DNA of 64,000 nucleotides, from the NCBI GenBank assembly GCA_020310875.1, contig CM035444.1, positions 25,603,772 through 25,667,771 of the forward strand. The letters are read 5' to 3'. Below, piece after piece: positions 24,004 to 36,979 of the stretch (the first letter of the stretch is position 1; each line of letters starts with the position of its first letter). Below the pieces are notes generated by a model. That model was not told the origin of the DNA and searched no databases. It saw only the letters and a list, made by a program, of their open reading frames with translations. Source of the stretch: Ceratopteris richardii (lineage: Eukaryota; Streptophyta; Polypodiopsida; Polypodiales; Pteridaceae). The translations under genes and the position numbers were made by a program.

Positions 24004-26247
24004 ATCCCACATTTACCCAGAAATGCATTAAAGTAAGAAGACATATATTCCCCCCCTTGATCAAAATAGAGGATGCCCATTTTACATGCTGACATATTTT
24101 CAACCAAAACCAGAAACTGTTTGAAGCACATAAACACTTTGAACTTTGCTTTCAATGGATATACCCATGCATGCCTAGATAAATCATCAATGACAGTCAC
24201 AATGCAAAGATAGTTTCCAAAAGAGGGTGTCTGCATAGGACCACAAACATCATTGTGAATGAGCTATTTCTTTGAGTAAGTCAAACTGAACCATCTTTTG
24301 GGAATGAGGAATGCTACATTTTTTCCAAAATACAACCTTCACATACATGTTTACCAGGTGCCTCAAGTTTGGGCAAAGAGGACACCATTTCAGATTTTTG
24401 CAGGCGTAGCAAACTAGCAAAATTTAGATGGCCAAAGCATGCATGCCAAAGCTTTGCATATGTCATAGCCTAAGAATCATGTACTGCACATGCAAAGTCA
24501 TTCACAATTTTTTCATAGTCTATGAGCTTATACAACCCATGACATAAAATGCTAGAAGCAATAATGACATCACCATTTGATAGATCATGAATTGTACATT
24601 TGTCATCAATAGTTTTCACATCCAAGACAATGTTGGCTAATGTTGAAATTGATAACAATTTTTCTTGATCTCTGACATAAATAAAGCATTTGACAATGTA
24701 AAATAACTCCCATCAGCAGTAGTCAAAATGAGCTTACCAACTCCCATAATAGGATAAGAGGAGTTGTTGGTGCATGTGATAGTATTCCTTGTAGGGGCAA
24801 GCTTCAGTGAAGTGAAGAAATTATGATGTGAGGTAATATGTTTGGTCGCCCCATTATCAAAGTAGGAAACATCTGAGTCTATAGCAGACATACACTGATC
24901 ATGGAAAGATGGGTCATAACTACAAATAGTGGTAAATGCTCATTCTTCATTCTGCACAAGATTAGCAGACTCTGTTTTGGGTGTAGAGGCCTCTGCAACA
25001 ATCATTCGAGCCTCTTTCTTCCTTGCCTCTTTAGAAGACAGTTTTGGATAGCTCTTTATTACATGATCATTTCCTTTAAAGTATTTGCAAAACAATTTCT
25101 GCTTTTCTGTTTTCTTCTCTTCTTTGTCTTCCTTCTTCGATTGTGTAGAATTAGCATATTTTTGCTTACTAGTAGAAGAAGCCCATTAACCTTTGCCCTT
25201 TTGCCTAGTTAGGAAAGCTTGATCTACAACATGCATAATGGACCTCTTTTGCCTAGATTGATCTTCCTGCAATAGAGCATAGACTAACTCCTTAAATGTT
25301 AAAGCATTTGGATTGCCTTTCATCATCAAATGAAGAGTAGAAGTAAAACTCTGATATGAATTGGGAAGACCATTCAGAATAATCTAGACAAGTGAACTGT
25401 CAGGCAAGACTTCATCAGCAAAATCCAGCTATTCCTTCAAATCTTTGATCTTTGTTAGAAAAGTATCCATGGAATCTCCTTCATTCATGTGCTCACTCTC
25501 CAACTGTTTTTGGAGGTAAGCAACACGGGCCTCATTCCTTGCCTGGTATTAAGTGGTAACTGTATCCCAAGCACCCTTAGCTATTCTCCAAGAGCGAAAG
25601 TGAGGAATAATGGCATGTTTGACAGACAAAGCTATCAATGCATGTGCCTGAGCATCTCTGCCATCCCAAAAAAATTTCTCTACAGTAGGTGCAGCAAGAA
25701 CCGCAACATGAACAGGAACATGACGAATATCACCATCTTCAATGCCATCTGCATCACCTTCAAAAATTGTGTTTGTAGGTGAAATAGGACATTTTTCAAC
25801 ACCCTTCACAATATTCCATAGTCCTTTTTCAGCCAATACATGATGCATCATATAATCCCACAATGGTTAATTTGTACCGTCCAACTTATCCTCAATAGCC
25901 AACATATAGAATACATCACTGCTTTCAACCATGGCCAGTGACTAAAATACCTTGATGCAAAAAAATGATTGTATCTGAAAAAGTTGTACAGAACCACCCT
26001 AACAAGCTCCACTAAGCCTGTAGTAGACTTCGAGGCACTTATACTGGTGAACCAAAACTTGTATATATCTTTGGCACAGGAAGATGAAATTTTTGCACAA
26101 GCACTATGATAGTGTGTTTGGAGGTCAAAACAAGCTCATATCACGATTTTGCCACTAGATAGCAAAGTCGTTTTGATCTCAATTTCATGGAATTCTGAGA
26201 TTGTGACCGGAGGGGTGTCAACAATGCCCTAGATGATGCGGCAACCT
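24004..26247 (-). pseudogene. Copia copy E: leader, gag, protease, integrase (5' half)
   Basis: Minus-strand gag (25863-25549), knuckle region, protease (24891-24650; the DSGA site reads DNGATKHIT), integrase finger and core start (24236-24010, RHAWVYPLKAK...GGEYMSS) in the order of copy C. Several stops and shifts are present. It has a 5' LTR on its right but ends in the integrase core at about 24004, so integrase C-terminus, RT, RNase H and 3' LTR are missing. Confidence 0.88.
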
Positions 26248-26259
26248 GCTCTGATACCA
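26248..26259 (-). promoter_or_regulatory. Primer binding site of copia copy E
   Basis: Plus-strand gctctgatacca is the complement of TGGTATCAGAGC, two bases inside the 5' LTR, exactly as in copy C. Confidence 0.9.
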
Positions 26260-26261
26260 AT

Positions 26262-26491
26262 TGTTGGAGTTTGAGGTTTGAGAAAGCACGTGAATAGCAC
26301 AAGGAAGAAGAAGAAGCTTGTAGCACAACACAAAATACTGAATGTATTACCACGAGAATGTACAAAGATAAGAAACCTATTAGGGCTATAGGTGTATATA
26401 CAAGTGGAGGGAAAAAACCTCCTAAAGAGGGAAAAAAATGCCCCAATGGTCCAAGTGTGTTCACACACATCACTACCTAAATATATCAACA
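26262..26491 (-). repeat. 5' LTR of copia copy E
   Basis: 230 bp, TGTTGATATATTTAGG...CCAACA on the minus strand, clearly homologous to the LTRs of element C. Its outer end abuts mid-gag sequence of copy F. Confidence 0.92.
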
Positions 26492-27852
26492 ATGATGAAA
26501 GAGAATCCGAATGCCCTAATACTAAGGATTTAATCTAAGTTTTGTTGCAGGAAGACCAGTCTAGGCAGAACAGGTGAATTATGTTTTTCTTGCAAATCTA
26601 TCTTTCTTAGCTAGTCAAAAGGGAAAAGTTAAATGGAGCTCATCTACAAGTAAGAAGAAATTTGCTAGTGTTGCACATTCAAAGAAGGAAGACAAGAAAA
26701 CATAAACTAAAAAACAATTTTTCAAGTATTGTAAGGCAAATGACCATGTCATAAAGATTTTTCCTAAACTAGTCACAAAGGAGGCCAAGAAGAAAGACGA
26801 CAGAATGGTTGTTGTACAAGCATCTACATTTAAAGCAAAGTCTTGTAATCTTGTTCAAAATGAAGAAGTTCATTATTGTTTGTAGCTATGAATCATTTGG
26901 GTAGTTTCTTCAGTTCAATTAAGCCTACACCTACAAGGAATACTATCGCATGTGCTAAGAACTCTTATCCTCTAATAGGATTTTCAAAAATCATTTTGAC
27001 TAGTGTTGACAATAGCTCTTTCATATTGTGATATTCGTTCTATGTGCCAGGGATTAAGAAATTTAACTTGTCAATTTTGACATTAGGCAAGATTGCCTTG
27101 GTTGCCAAACTTGTTGATGACAAATGTACAATTCATCATCCCTTGAATGGTGATGTTGTTATTGCTTCTAGCATTTTTTGTCATGGATTGTATAAGCTCA
27201 TAGACTAGCAAAATTTGTGAATGATTCAACATATGGAGTTCATGATTCTCAAGCTATGTTAGATGCAAAGCTTTGGCATGCATGCTTTGGTCACCTAAAT
27301 TTTTCCAGTTTGCTACACCTTAGAAATCTGAAATGGTGTCATCTATGCCCAAACTTGAGGCACCTTCTAAACATGTCTCTGAAGGTTGTACTTTGGGCAA
27401 AATGTAGGCTTTCTCCTTCCCAAAAGATACTTTAGTTAGAGTTGCTCATAAATTATAGCTTGTTAATAGTGATGCCTGTATAGCTATGCAAAACCTTCAT
27501 CTGGGAAATAGCTATAATTGGAGTCTTTTATTGATTGGTTTTCTATGCATGCATGGGTGTATCTATAGAAAGTAAATTCCAAAGTACTTCTTGGCTTTAA
27601 ACAATTTCTAGTTATGGTTGAAAATCTATCAACATGCAAAATGTGCACCTCTATTTTGATTGGGGGATGCATGTCTTACGAGTTCAATGCATTTCTCACT
27701 AATTATAGGATAGAACATCAATGTATAGTGCTGCATACACCTCAACAAACTAGATTTGCTGAAAGAAAAAATATCTCTCATGGAAATGGTGATGTGTATG
27801 GTCAAAATTCGAGTGTCAACTACTTGTTCACCACAGCACACCTAGGGGTGTT
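26492..27852 (+). pseudogene. Copia copy F: gag C-terminus, protease, integrase
   Basis: Begins in mid-gag (atgatgaaagagaatccgaa, equivalent to about 15479 in C) directly at the outer end of E's LTR, so E inserted into F's gag. Protease and integrase are heavily decayed (KLWHACFGHLNFSSLL at about 27270; HTPQQTRFAERKN near 27740). RT and RNase H are missing: the integrase runs straight into an LTR start at 27853. Confidence 0.82.
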
Positions 27853-27930
27853 TGTTGTTATATTTTGGTAGTGATATGTAAACCTTAGGAGCACTTTTCC
27901 CCCTCTTTGGGAGGTTTTCTCCGAGGCTTA
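27853..27930 (+). repeat. Partial 3' LTR of copia copy F
   Basis: TGTTGTTATATTTTGGTAG matches the start of the C LTR. Similarity is lost after about 78 bases. It is preceded by a purine tract (ctaggggtgttt). Confidence 0.7.
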
Positions 27931-28149
27931 ATCATGTGATATGATGAATATTTTAAAATCCCACTCATTCTATAAAGTTGTTATATATTTCTTTCTTATG
28001 AGATTGCATGTCCAAACCTTTCCAAGCTTCATTTTGTTCTTCTTTATGATTTCATGTGCATGCATGTAAGTGTATTATAAGTTTGTATGTGTGTGTATAT
28101 ATGTATGTTTGCATGTTTGCATGTATATATGCACTTTGATTTTACGATG

Positions 28150-30226
28150 TATATCACCTAAATTTGCAAGTAGCATCTCTATCCATGATGTCTCACATGC
28201 TGCCATTGCAGCACCTCTATACTCAACCTCTATACTCAACCTCTATACTCGACAAACCAACGGTGGGTTTCTTCTTACTACTCCATGTAATAACTACACT
28301 CCCAAGTGAGAATAGAAAACCACTAGTAGAACTTCTATCTGGAATGTTACCAGCCCAATCTGCATTGGTGTATCCATGAACTTACAAATCTACTTCATCT
28401 TCATAAGACAATGCATAATCCAAAGTAGCACTCACATAATGTAGAGTGCACCTCAGGGCATCTAAATGTGGCTTCCTGGGAACCTTCATAAATTGACTTT
28501 CAAATCCAATAGTGTAGCTTAGATCAAACTTCCCACAATTTTCCTGTACATAGTAGCATTTTCCAATGCTTCACCTGATGTAGTATCCAACTTCAAATTC
28601 TGGTCTAATGGCATAGAAATTGGCTTACAATCATCCATACCATACTTTTTTAGCATATTCAAGGCATATTGCCTTTGCGACATCCATATACCTATTTTTG
28701 TATGTATAAACTCAATGCCCAAGAAATAACGCAGCACACCAAGATCGTTCATGTCAAATTCTTGCATAAGGAGTTGCTTTACCTCTTTAATGCTTGCTTC
28801 ATGGTTGCCTCCTACAATCAAGTCATCAACATAAATAACCACAATTGTAATGCCATCATCACCCTTCCTTGCATATAGTGAATGATTTGCGTCACACATA
28901 GAAAACCCAATGGTGGTTAAGTATTCAACAATCTGCTCATACCAAGCATGAGAGGCTTGTTTAAGCCTATACTAAGCCTTTTGCAACCTGCAAACATATT
29001 TTGGGTGCTTTGAATCTTCATATCCTTGTGATCGATCGATGTATACTTCTTCGTGTAACTCACAATGTAGGAAAGCATTATTTACATCCATCTGATGCAA
29101 AGTCCATCCTTTTGTTGTAGCTAATGCAACAAGTGTTCTGATAGTAGACGTTTTGGCTATAGGGCTGAACATTTCCTCATAATCAATGCCATATGTCTAT
29201 GCATATCCCTTTGCTACCATGTGCTTTGTAACTGCTTATGCTACCATCAACATTGTGCTTTAGCTTGTAAACCCACTTGCAGCCTATGGATTTCTTTCCT
29301 TACAAAAATGGAACCAACATCGATGTACCGTTTCCATAAAGGGCAGCCATCTCCTCATCCATAGCTTTTTCCCAATCTGCATTTTGAATTGAATCTTCAA
29401 GACAAGAAGGTTCAACATCTGGTATTACCTTGGTCATGTAGGCACAATGACAAGCCATATATCTGTCATACGTCAGTCGTTGCATAGAATTCTGCATCCT
29501 CCCAGATCTTCTTGGTCTTGGGCCACTTCTCCTTGTATCATTTGCATGTGCCTTTCTAAGTCTTGGAGCCTTCATAGAGGGCAATCCAAGTTTCTCATCA
29601 AGGCTCTTCTCTAAACTGCTTGAATCTCCATCAATGTCTTCAAAACCTGTAGATGTTTTACTACCAGCAAAAATCTTTTCTTGACCTTTCTTCGATGTAG
29701 TTGATGAATTCATTGGACTTAAATTTCCATGCAATCTTCCACTCCATGGATTTGACTTGGAACTATTTCTTGGTGACACATCTGATCCACTCAAAACTTG
29801 AGATTCTACACTTGATTTTTTAGCATTTTCTTTGTCATTTGTTTCAATATCAAGTCCATCTTTGGCATTTGCATAGAAGCTTGAGATTTCATCAAACACC
29901 ACATCTCTGCTTACCTTCAACTGTAGTGTGAGTGGGTTATAACATTTATACCCCTTTTTCTCAAGGGAGTATCCAATGAAGATATATTTTTCTACTTTTG
30001 GATCAAGCTTGATCATCAACTCATCCGGAACATATACATATGCAATACAGCTAAATACTTTCATATGTGATAAGTTTGGCTTTTTACTTGTAAACTTCTC
30101 TTCAGGTGTAACTTGATGTATAGCAACAATCGGAGTTCTGTTCATGATGTATAGAGCAGTATGCACAGCTTCTGCCCAATATCAATGAGGCATATTCTTC
30201 TCAACTATCAAAGCTCTTGCTATTTC
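28150..30226 (-). pseudogene. Copia element G (second copia family): integrase end, linker, RT, RNase H
   Basis: Minus strand: integrase end (HTALYIMNRTP), SHMKVFSCIAYVYVP and FIGYSLEKKGYKCYNP, a linker of about 150 residues rich in Ser and Lys, then RT (TLHQMDVNNAFLHCELHEEVY; VIYVDDLIVGG near 28810; YALNMLKKYGMDDCKPI) and RNase H (ADWAGNIPDRSSTSGF...SSKKQPTVGLSS). Several stops and shifts, a lost RT start and no LTR. Wording and linker differ from element C, so this is another family. Confidence 0.88.
28214..28252. repeat. 13-bp unit repeated three times inside RNase H of G
   Basis: cctctatactcaa occurs three times in a row (the last ends cga) within the ...EYR motif of RNase H. The 26 extra bases shift the frame, so this slippage helped to kill the copy. 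Confidence 0.9.
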
Positions 30227-31398
30227 TGCAATATGTTACCAGTGCATTCTACTTCTACAGATATTTCTTACTCAACTTAACTTGCTAAGCACTAGTTCAA
30301 ACATGGTCAAAGTATACTAAACATAAGGATTGTAATCTTGAAGCATTTGCTAAATACAAGGCTAAAAGATCAAAGTATTCAATGCACTAGGTGTAGATGG
30401 TTTGAGTGTAGGGAAGGTATGGTAGCTCCACCTTGCCATCTTCACCCCTTCAAGGATCTTTGATGTAGTCATTAGACATTAAAGAATGAATATGGCCTCT
30501 AGCATCCTTTTGCTCTTGCTTTAAGTAGCTTCAAGATTTTCCATTGGCTTTCCTCTTCCTTTTTGCTTCAATCCTTGCTGCATCCTTTGCTTTAGCAACC
30601 CAACCCCAGCCACTACTTTGGAGCTTGTAGTTGCTTCAATACTTTTTAAGAAATCAAAAACTTCTACAACTTTTCATTGTTAAGATAGATGTACAATTGG
30701 AAATAACAAATTAAAGATCACCTCGAGCTTCATGTCGAGGGTCTGTGGTCATTTATTCTTCCTAAATAATCACTTTGTACCCATCTTTATGCATCTACAC
30801 ATTACCTCGGCCTAGTTGACATGGCCACTTACTTCAAAAGATTTTTGCATGAAGGAATATAATGATTGCAAGAGCTTTCTATGTGAACTTGAACTCATTG
30901 GAATAGGGTTTTCCAAAGACTACTTTTATTGCTTTGAGTGAGATAATCACTCGACATAGATCCTCCTTCTTGGCTAAACTATAGTTGTTTTCCACCTACT
31001 TTTGCACTCAATGTGAATATGGGTTACCATCTTGGGTCAATGCTAAGCCTAAAAAATGGGAAAACCTTGCATTCCTACACTAGGTATGTGTTTATCTACT
31101 ATAGTAATTGTCACTGAATGTGGTGGGATGCCCTACAAATTCACCATCTCATGTTCCAACAAGCCACAACATGCCAATCACTAGATGTGGGTCTAGGATA
31201 ATTTATTTGGAAAGTTTCCTTGCTGTAGTTGAGAAACCTTGATGCAATTGGGCATCATGCATTTCATCATTCCTACAACAATTCGCAACAACTACCATGT
31301 GACAACAAACACAATAGTTCATGGTAGCACTCTTGCACTCTTCTATGCAATCACTCAATGAAATTTTGTGACATGTTGATTTGAGATTAAGTATCATT
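30227..31398. other. Gene-poor stretch
   Basis: No family motif recognised. Weak minus-strand open stretches (30540-30610, 30840-31200, 31203-31505) may be decayed transposon coding sequence but I cannot assign them. Confidence 0.4.
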
Positions 31399-31835
31399 AC
31401 TGGTTTCTTTGCACGTATTTTACTTAGAATCATAGATGGATCTTGCATGCCTTGAACTATGAGAGGACTTCCATAATTACTTTTACTTGCAATGTATTCA
31501 ACCACTACAATCCATTTTCTATCTTAAGTACTCATGCAAGAGCTTAGTCCTTCACTTCCTTCTTGAATGTAGAATTGGGGCAGAATATGTTTGAGAGCTT
31601 TTTTATGCCTCTTTGTGACTGGTTTCTTTGCACATATTTTACTTAGAATCATAGATGGATCTTGCATGCCTTGAACTATGAGAGGACTTCCATAATTACT
31701 TTTACTTGCAATGTATTCAACCACTACAATCCATTTTCTATCTTAAGTACTCATGCAAGAGCTTAGTCCTTCACTTCCTTCTTGAATGTAGAATTGGGGC
31801 AGAATATGTTTGAGAGCTTTTTTATGCCTCTTTGT

Positions 31836-31836
<1 letters not shown>
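31399..31836. repeat. Tandem duplication, 2 x 219 bp
   Basis: The unit starting actggtttctttgcac (31399-31617) is followed by a near-identical second unit (31618-31836); the difference noted is cacg versus caca. A third start (act) runs into a TA microsatellite. The recent duplication makes two nearly equal minus-strand open frames, which are a by-product. Confidence 0.9.
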
Positions 31837-31895
<59 letters not shown>

Positions 31896-31945
31896 ATGAG
31901 AGAAAGAAAACAAACACACACACACACACACATATATATATACAC
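31837..31945. repeat. Compound microsatellite forming a long hairpin
   Basis: (TA)n then (TG)n, a spacer of about 20 bases (atgagagaaagaaaacaaa), then (CA)n then (TA)n and a final cacat. The two halves are inverse complements, giving a stem of roughly 25-30 bp. Confidence 0.9.
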
Positions 31946-31959
31946 ATTTTTCTTTTGAG

Positions 31960-34250
31960 CGAGCTGCTTACCTTCGATATGATCGAAGCTTAGGCTCATT
32001 GACTAAATTCGCTTAAACGTCTCCATTGAGTGTGGCAATTTGAAAGTGGCTTATGTAACTTTGGAGTGAATCCAAAACGGTAAATCTACTATAATTTGAA
32101 CATTCTAGCATCATGCTTCATCTTTGAATTGAAAAAGATAACCAAATCACCAATCTAGAACCTTGGCATTTTCAAATTTTAGCTATGCCACCTAGGTTGT
32201 CTGATGTAAAATTCTTAAGCCAATAACAAAATCTGGTACCAATCTTCATCTAGCTTCCATAATCTATATGTTGGTATTCCAAAGTGACTTTCAGTAAGAG
32301 GTTTTCCTTGACTGCTACACTCAATCTAGGAACAAAAAATTCTAGGGGAGCAGTGAGGATGATATGGAGAAGTAAATTAATGCTCACTTTCATTAGAATT
32401 TATAATATGTTGAGTCAAATGTTGAAGAAAATGGGTACCACAATAAGATACAAACTATAGAGGAAATTCTTAGTGTGAAAATATTTAATCGACAAGACTA
32501 CTGCTATACTCCATTTTGTAGTATGCTTAAGTGAAGGTTGCATAGTCTGAACATGTCAAAATAAAAGCTCGATGCAAAGTAGGTGTGGGATAAATTGGTT
32601 CGTTGAAATATGGTACCTACTTTTAGAATGGTTATAAAGGCAAAATTGGTTGTTTTGGAAATTGATAAATAGTGCACGGTTCAGTTGTTTCATGACAAGG
32701 ATCATATCATCACAAAAAATCACAAGCATCTCAATGAAAAGTTGGCCACCATAGTCTGTTCTAACAATTATTTAGTGGTGAAGTCAACACCACTATGCCC
32801 TCTAAAAATCTTTGTATGTGCTTCTAGAATTACTAAAGTCACCTCATGTGGTAGAACATATCACAACGAGACTCCAATAAGGTCCTTGAAGTACAATTGA
32901 TCTAAAATGAGTTGAACTTTAGGCTCTTTAGAGCAAGCTTTTTGTGAGGTGTAGACTTTAAATGTGATAGAGAAATAATGTTTTCTAAAACTGAGACCAT
33001 TCATAGCGAAATTGTCCTAGATTGGGTTCAATATTTTTTTTAATATGGAACAACTCCACGTCTAGAAAGGAATCAACTTCATTCAAAGGTTCACTAAGAG
33101 CTAGTCGAGAGAGGAATTTATATACCACATGAGAAGTTCTTGGTCAGTGGACTACATCATAATCAAGTTATTCGAATAACAAAACCCATTGTGCAAATCA
33201 TCTGACTAGGTTATGCTACTTAACCAAATAGACCAATGTTGAATGAATAACATGAAAAATAAACTTACATCCCAATAAGTAATGGTGGAACTTTTTTATA
33301 GAAAAAGTATTCCTAAGTATTCTCATTCTATAACCAAATAGTTCTTCTTTGCATTGGTTAAATGTTTGGTAGCATAGTACACTGGATGATACCAACTATG
33401 AACAACTTTTTGCATGAGAACATTTCCAATGGCCACATATGGGGCATCTAGGAACACATGAAAGGGGTCTGCCCAATTTGGAGCTTGTAATATAGGGGAT
33501 TTATTCAACAAAATATTTAAGCCAAAAAGTTGAGCCACATTTATCTACCCATAGAAACTCTCCAAACTTGGCATGAGCCAACTTGTTCAGTGGACTAGTC
33601 ACGTTGGCTAAATAACATACATCTTGACCATGCAGGCAAATCTAGCCCAAGAAATGCAACACTTCCTTAAATGTGCACCGAGCTAGAGCTTGCAAAATTG
33701 CTTTGAATTTATGTGGATCAACTACAATGCCTTCCTTTGAAGTAATGTTCCCTAAGAGCTTATATCACTTGACACCAAAAATCGACTTTCCAAGGTTCAA
33801 ATAAAAATACACTTCTCTACACTTATTAAAGCACATCTACAAATGATATAATGATCATTTTTTTATTGGATATAGTAGAATCATCCAAAAATACCTACAT
33901 TAAATTGATATAATATGGTGAGAGAATCTATTGCCTATACCATTGAAAAGTACTAGGTGAATTTTGGAGCCCAAACCACATGACTATACAGACAAAAATC
34001 CTAGTTTGTAATAATGTTAGCTTTGGAATACCACGGTCATCCATATAGTCTTGATTATATCCATTGAACCCATCAAGCACACAATAGATCTCAAGAACCC
34101 ATCAAGCACACAATAGATCTCAAGCTCACTAACTGCACCCAACATTGTATCCAAAAAAAGGTAATGTGAAAATCAAACATATCAAGTCATTTTTGAAAGA
34201 AAACGTTTTCTTCATAGGGGCATTAATGATATCAAATGATGGCGGCTAAC
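31960..34250 (-). pseudogene. Decayed Ty3/gypsy pol (element O): RT and RNase H, probable integrase
   Basis: On the minus strand, 34200-33900 shows a degraded RT (GFNGYNQ-like, then a VFLDD-like box), and 33538-33323 reads RNase H (WADPFHVFLDAPYVAIGNVLMQ, PVYYATKHLTNAKKNYLVIE). The stretch to 31960 may hold integrase but is too decayed to prove. Stops and shifts throughout and no LTR. It differs from elements A and P. Confidence 0.65.
34066..34123. repeat. Tandem duplication, 2 x 29 bp
   Basis: gaacccatcaagcacacaat... twice with a 29-base period inside the RT remnant of element O. Confidence 0.9.
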
Positions 34251-34784
34251 CCAAATCCAAGGGGTGTCCCATAAACAATATGCACATTTGGACATACGTG
34301 AACTTATGAATTCACAAATAAATAAGATGAAAAGAAATAAATCCTTAGAAAATAAGGGTAGATGGACCACAAGATAAATAGAATGAATGAAAAGTACATG
34401 CAGAACTTTCTTGTAGTTTCTCTAGTGCATACCTTCGAGAGCGCCAAGTACATGAAGCACTAGTGAAATACCATGATTTTAAACAATCTAGAATGAGAAA
34501 TTCCAAGCAAGCAAAGAATTTTTCAAGATCATGAACTTAAAGTTATATGTAGTTAAAGATAACCTAATAAAAGCTCATGATCATGTTAGAGCTTGCACCG
34601 ATTCCAAAATAAGGAAAGTTTCCTTTGAATTTAGAAAGAAAATCTACCTTAAAATTTTTGAGAACTTGTAAAAAGTTAAGATTGGGCCTTTCCTAAAATC
34701 ATTTTCCTAGGTTTTATGGTCCTTTTACTGTTCTAAGAGAGTTTGGACACTTTTTATGTTGCCATTCAAGGACTAGGAAAACAC

Positions 34785-34974
34785 AGAAACATTATGAGGA
34801 AGAAGAAGAAGCTTGGACATGATACTGAGAATATTACTAAGTGAATGTACAAGATACGTAGCCCATTAGGGTTACATGTGTATATACAAGCCCGGGAAAA
34901 GCTTCCGAAAGAGGGAAAAAAGTACCCCAACAGTCCTAAGTGTATTCACACATCACTACAAACATTTATCAACA
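34785..34974 (-). repeat. 3' LTR (partial) of copia copy H
   Basis: Minus-strand TGTTGATAAATGTTTGTAG... resembles the C LTR (cattagggttac..., gagggaaaaaagtacccc). Its outer end near 34785 is not clear. Confidence 0.75.
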
Positions 34975-36260
34975 AACGCCTCATAGGAGTGATGTGGTAA
35001 ACAAGGAGATGACATTCATGTATAAAGAAGTGCCAAGCTATGTGACATGAAATCACTCTTCAAAAGGAACTAAACCCAATTCTTTGTGAAAATCTTCAAA
35101 CTTATCCCCAGGGAGAGCCTTTGTGAAAAAGGTCTACAACATTATCTTGCATGCCACGTGGGCACATAAGACAAACTTATCTTCCCAACAAAGAGTCTCT
35201 CTCAGACATAATGATAGTGCACCTCAGTATGCTTTATGTGAGCATGGAACATTGGGTTGCTCATGACTAAAAATGCTCTTTGATTGTTAGCAAAAATGGT
35301 GCTTGTAGAAGATTTACTAACACCCAAATCAATTGAGTGGTATGTGATCCACAAACACTCAACAATGGACGTGAAAGTTTCCATATACTTAGCCTAAAAG
35401 TTAGAAGTGGCCACAGTAGGTTGCTTCTTTCTCAACCAAGATATGCATGAACTACCAAGCTTGACATAGAAGCTAGTTGTGAACACATGAGGTCATAACA
35501 ACTATCCCAATCTGAGTAAAAAAGAAAGCATGTGAATCTAACAGTAATCATCTCCCCTTAGGATAAAAAAATCCAAGTAATTGGGTGCCACTCAAGTAGT
35601 AGAGTATGGGCTTAACCTCCTACCAATGCTTCACACATAGAAATTCATAAACTTGCTTATGAGAGATAACAAACTAGATATCAAGCCAAATTATACAAGT
35701 AAATCAAGCATCCAATAGTGTGCTAACAGAGAGCAACATCAAGTGCATCTCCAACATCATGAAGACTCAATGCTAAACAAGTCTTCATGGGAGTGGCAAT
35801 AGGTTTGCAATCCTCAAAGCCAAAATGCTACAATAATGTGTGAATGTATTTATTTGAACAATGATATCCCCCAACAACTTGCATAAATTGAGTGCCCAAA
35901 TAATGATGGCAAAAGACCCAAATTTGACATCTCAAAAGAGGCATGCAAATTTTCCTTAAATTCAACAATGTACTTCTTGTAAGAACTAGTGAGAAACATC
36001 TCATCAATATATTAAAAAAATGACGAGAAGAGTATCATCTACACACTTAACATATAAGGTGCTCTCTACTAGAGTTTTCTTAAATGCATGTGCTAGTAGG
36101 TAGGTATGCATCTTTTCATACCAATGATGCGGTTCTTCCTTCAATCAATACAATGCCTTTTTCAACTTGCATACTCGATTTTCATGCCCTTTTTTTAAAA
36201 AACAAAATAAGCGAGATACAATAGTGGTATCTTTCTTATCATATGCACATTTCCAATTCA
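34975..36260 (-). pseudogene. Copia copy H: RT and RNase H
   Basis: Minus-strand order from right to left: KKGHENRVCKLKKALY, VDDTLL (degraded YVDD box near 36020-36050), then RNase H with FANNQRAFLVMSNPMFHAHIKHTEVHYHYV (35384-35202), and the 3' untranslated block that in C precedes the polypurine tract. Gag, protease and integrase are missing. Many stops. Confidence 0.8.
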
Positions 36261-36979
36261 GTGATAGGGAATATCCTAAATATAGATACTTCATAGTAAG
36301 TTTGGTTCAAAATTAAGAGGTTGTATTAAACTCTAATTAAAGATAGGAAAAATATAGAGCAAGAGCTAGGTTTAAAAACTAAGAAAGACTCAAAGCTCAA
36401 TTAATATTTTAAGGTTAAAGATTTGGATAATTCTCTAAGTACCATAAGATGTAGGTTGAATGGTGAGATTTATTGGGTCATAGGCTAAATGATTTGAAGG
36501 ATAATGATGATTGAAAGACTTTTAACACTTCTATCTATTATTTAGTCACAATATCCCCTTTTCTTAATAGTAGTATTTAATAATTAAAACTTACAATAAA
36601 ATTTGGTGCATTGATGTAGGAAGAGGTGGAGAACATATGTTAGTGAAGGTATATAGAGAAAAAGAGGTATATTCTAGGGAAATCACCAATGACAAGGATG
36701 AAGAGCGCTTCCATAAAATAGATGCTACATTGAAGCAAGAAAAGGACATCATGCTTGCAATCACTTCAAAATACATGAAAACAAAAATCCACCCAAAAGA
36801 AATAAAATTGATGAGAATCATGGAAAGGTTGTAGATGTCACTTTGAAAGTGAATTTAATATCCATATGAATAGCAATGATTCTTTTCTTAGTGACTCATA
36901 GGTTCCAATAAATTAAGGAAACTGTGAGATAGAGAACATCTATTATGCTTTCATTCTATGATTAATGTGGGGAAATTCA
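36261..36979. other. Gene-poor stretch between copia fragments
   Basis: No recognised coding content. A 65-codon plus-strand ORF (36637-36834), Lys/Glu-rich, has no family features. It may be decayed interior of copia I read backwards. Confidence 0.4.

Noticed and set aside
31203-31931. Three similar minus-strand ORFs (MVEYIASKSNYGS...)
   Set aside because: Produced by the 219-bp tandem duplication and the microsatellite; the last is open only because of the CA/TA repeat.
31837-31945. Possible CRISPR-like or regulatory inverted repeat
   Set aside because: Plain dinucleotide repeats with self-complementarity; no spacers and a eukaryotic context.
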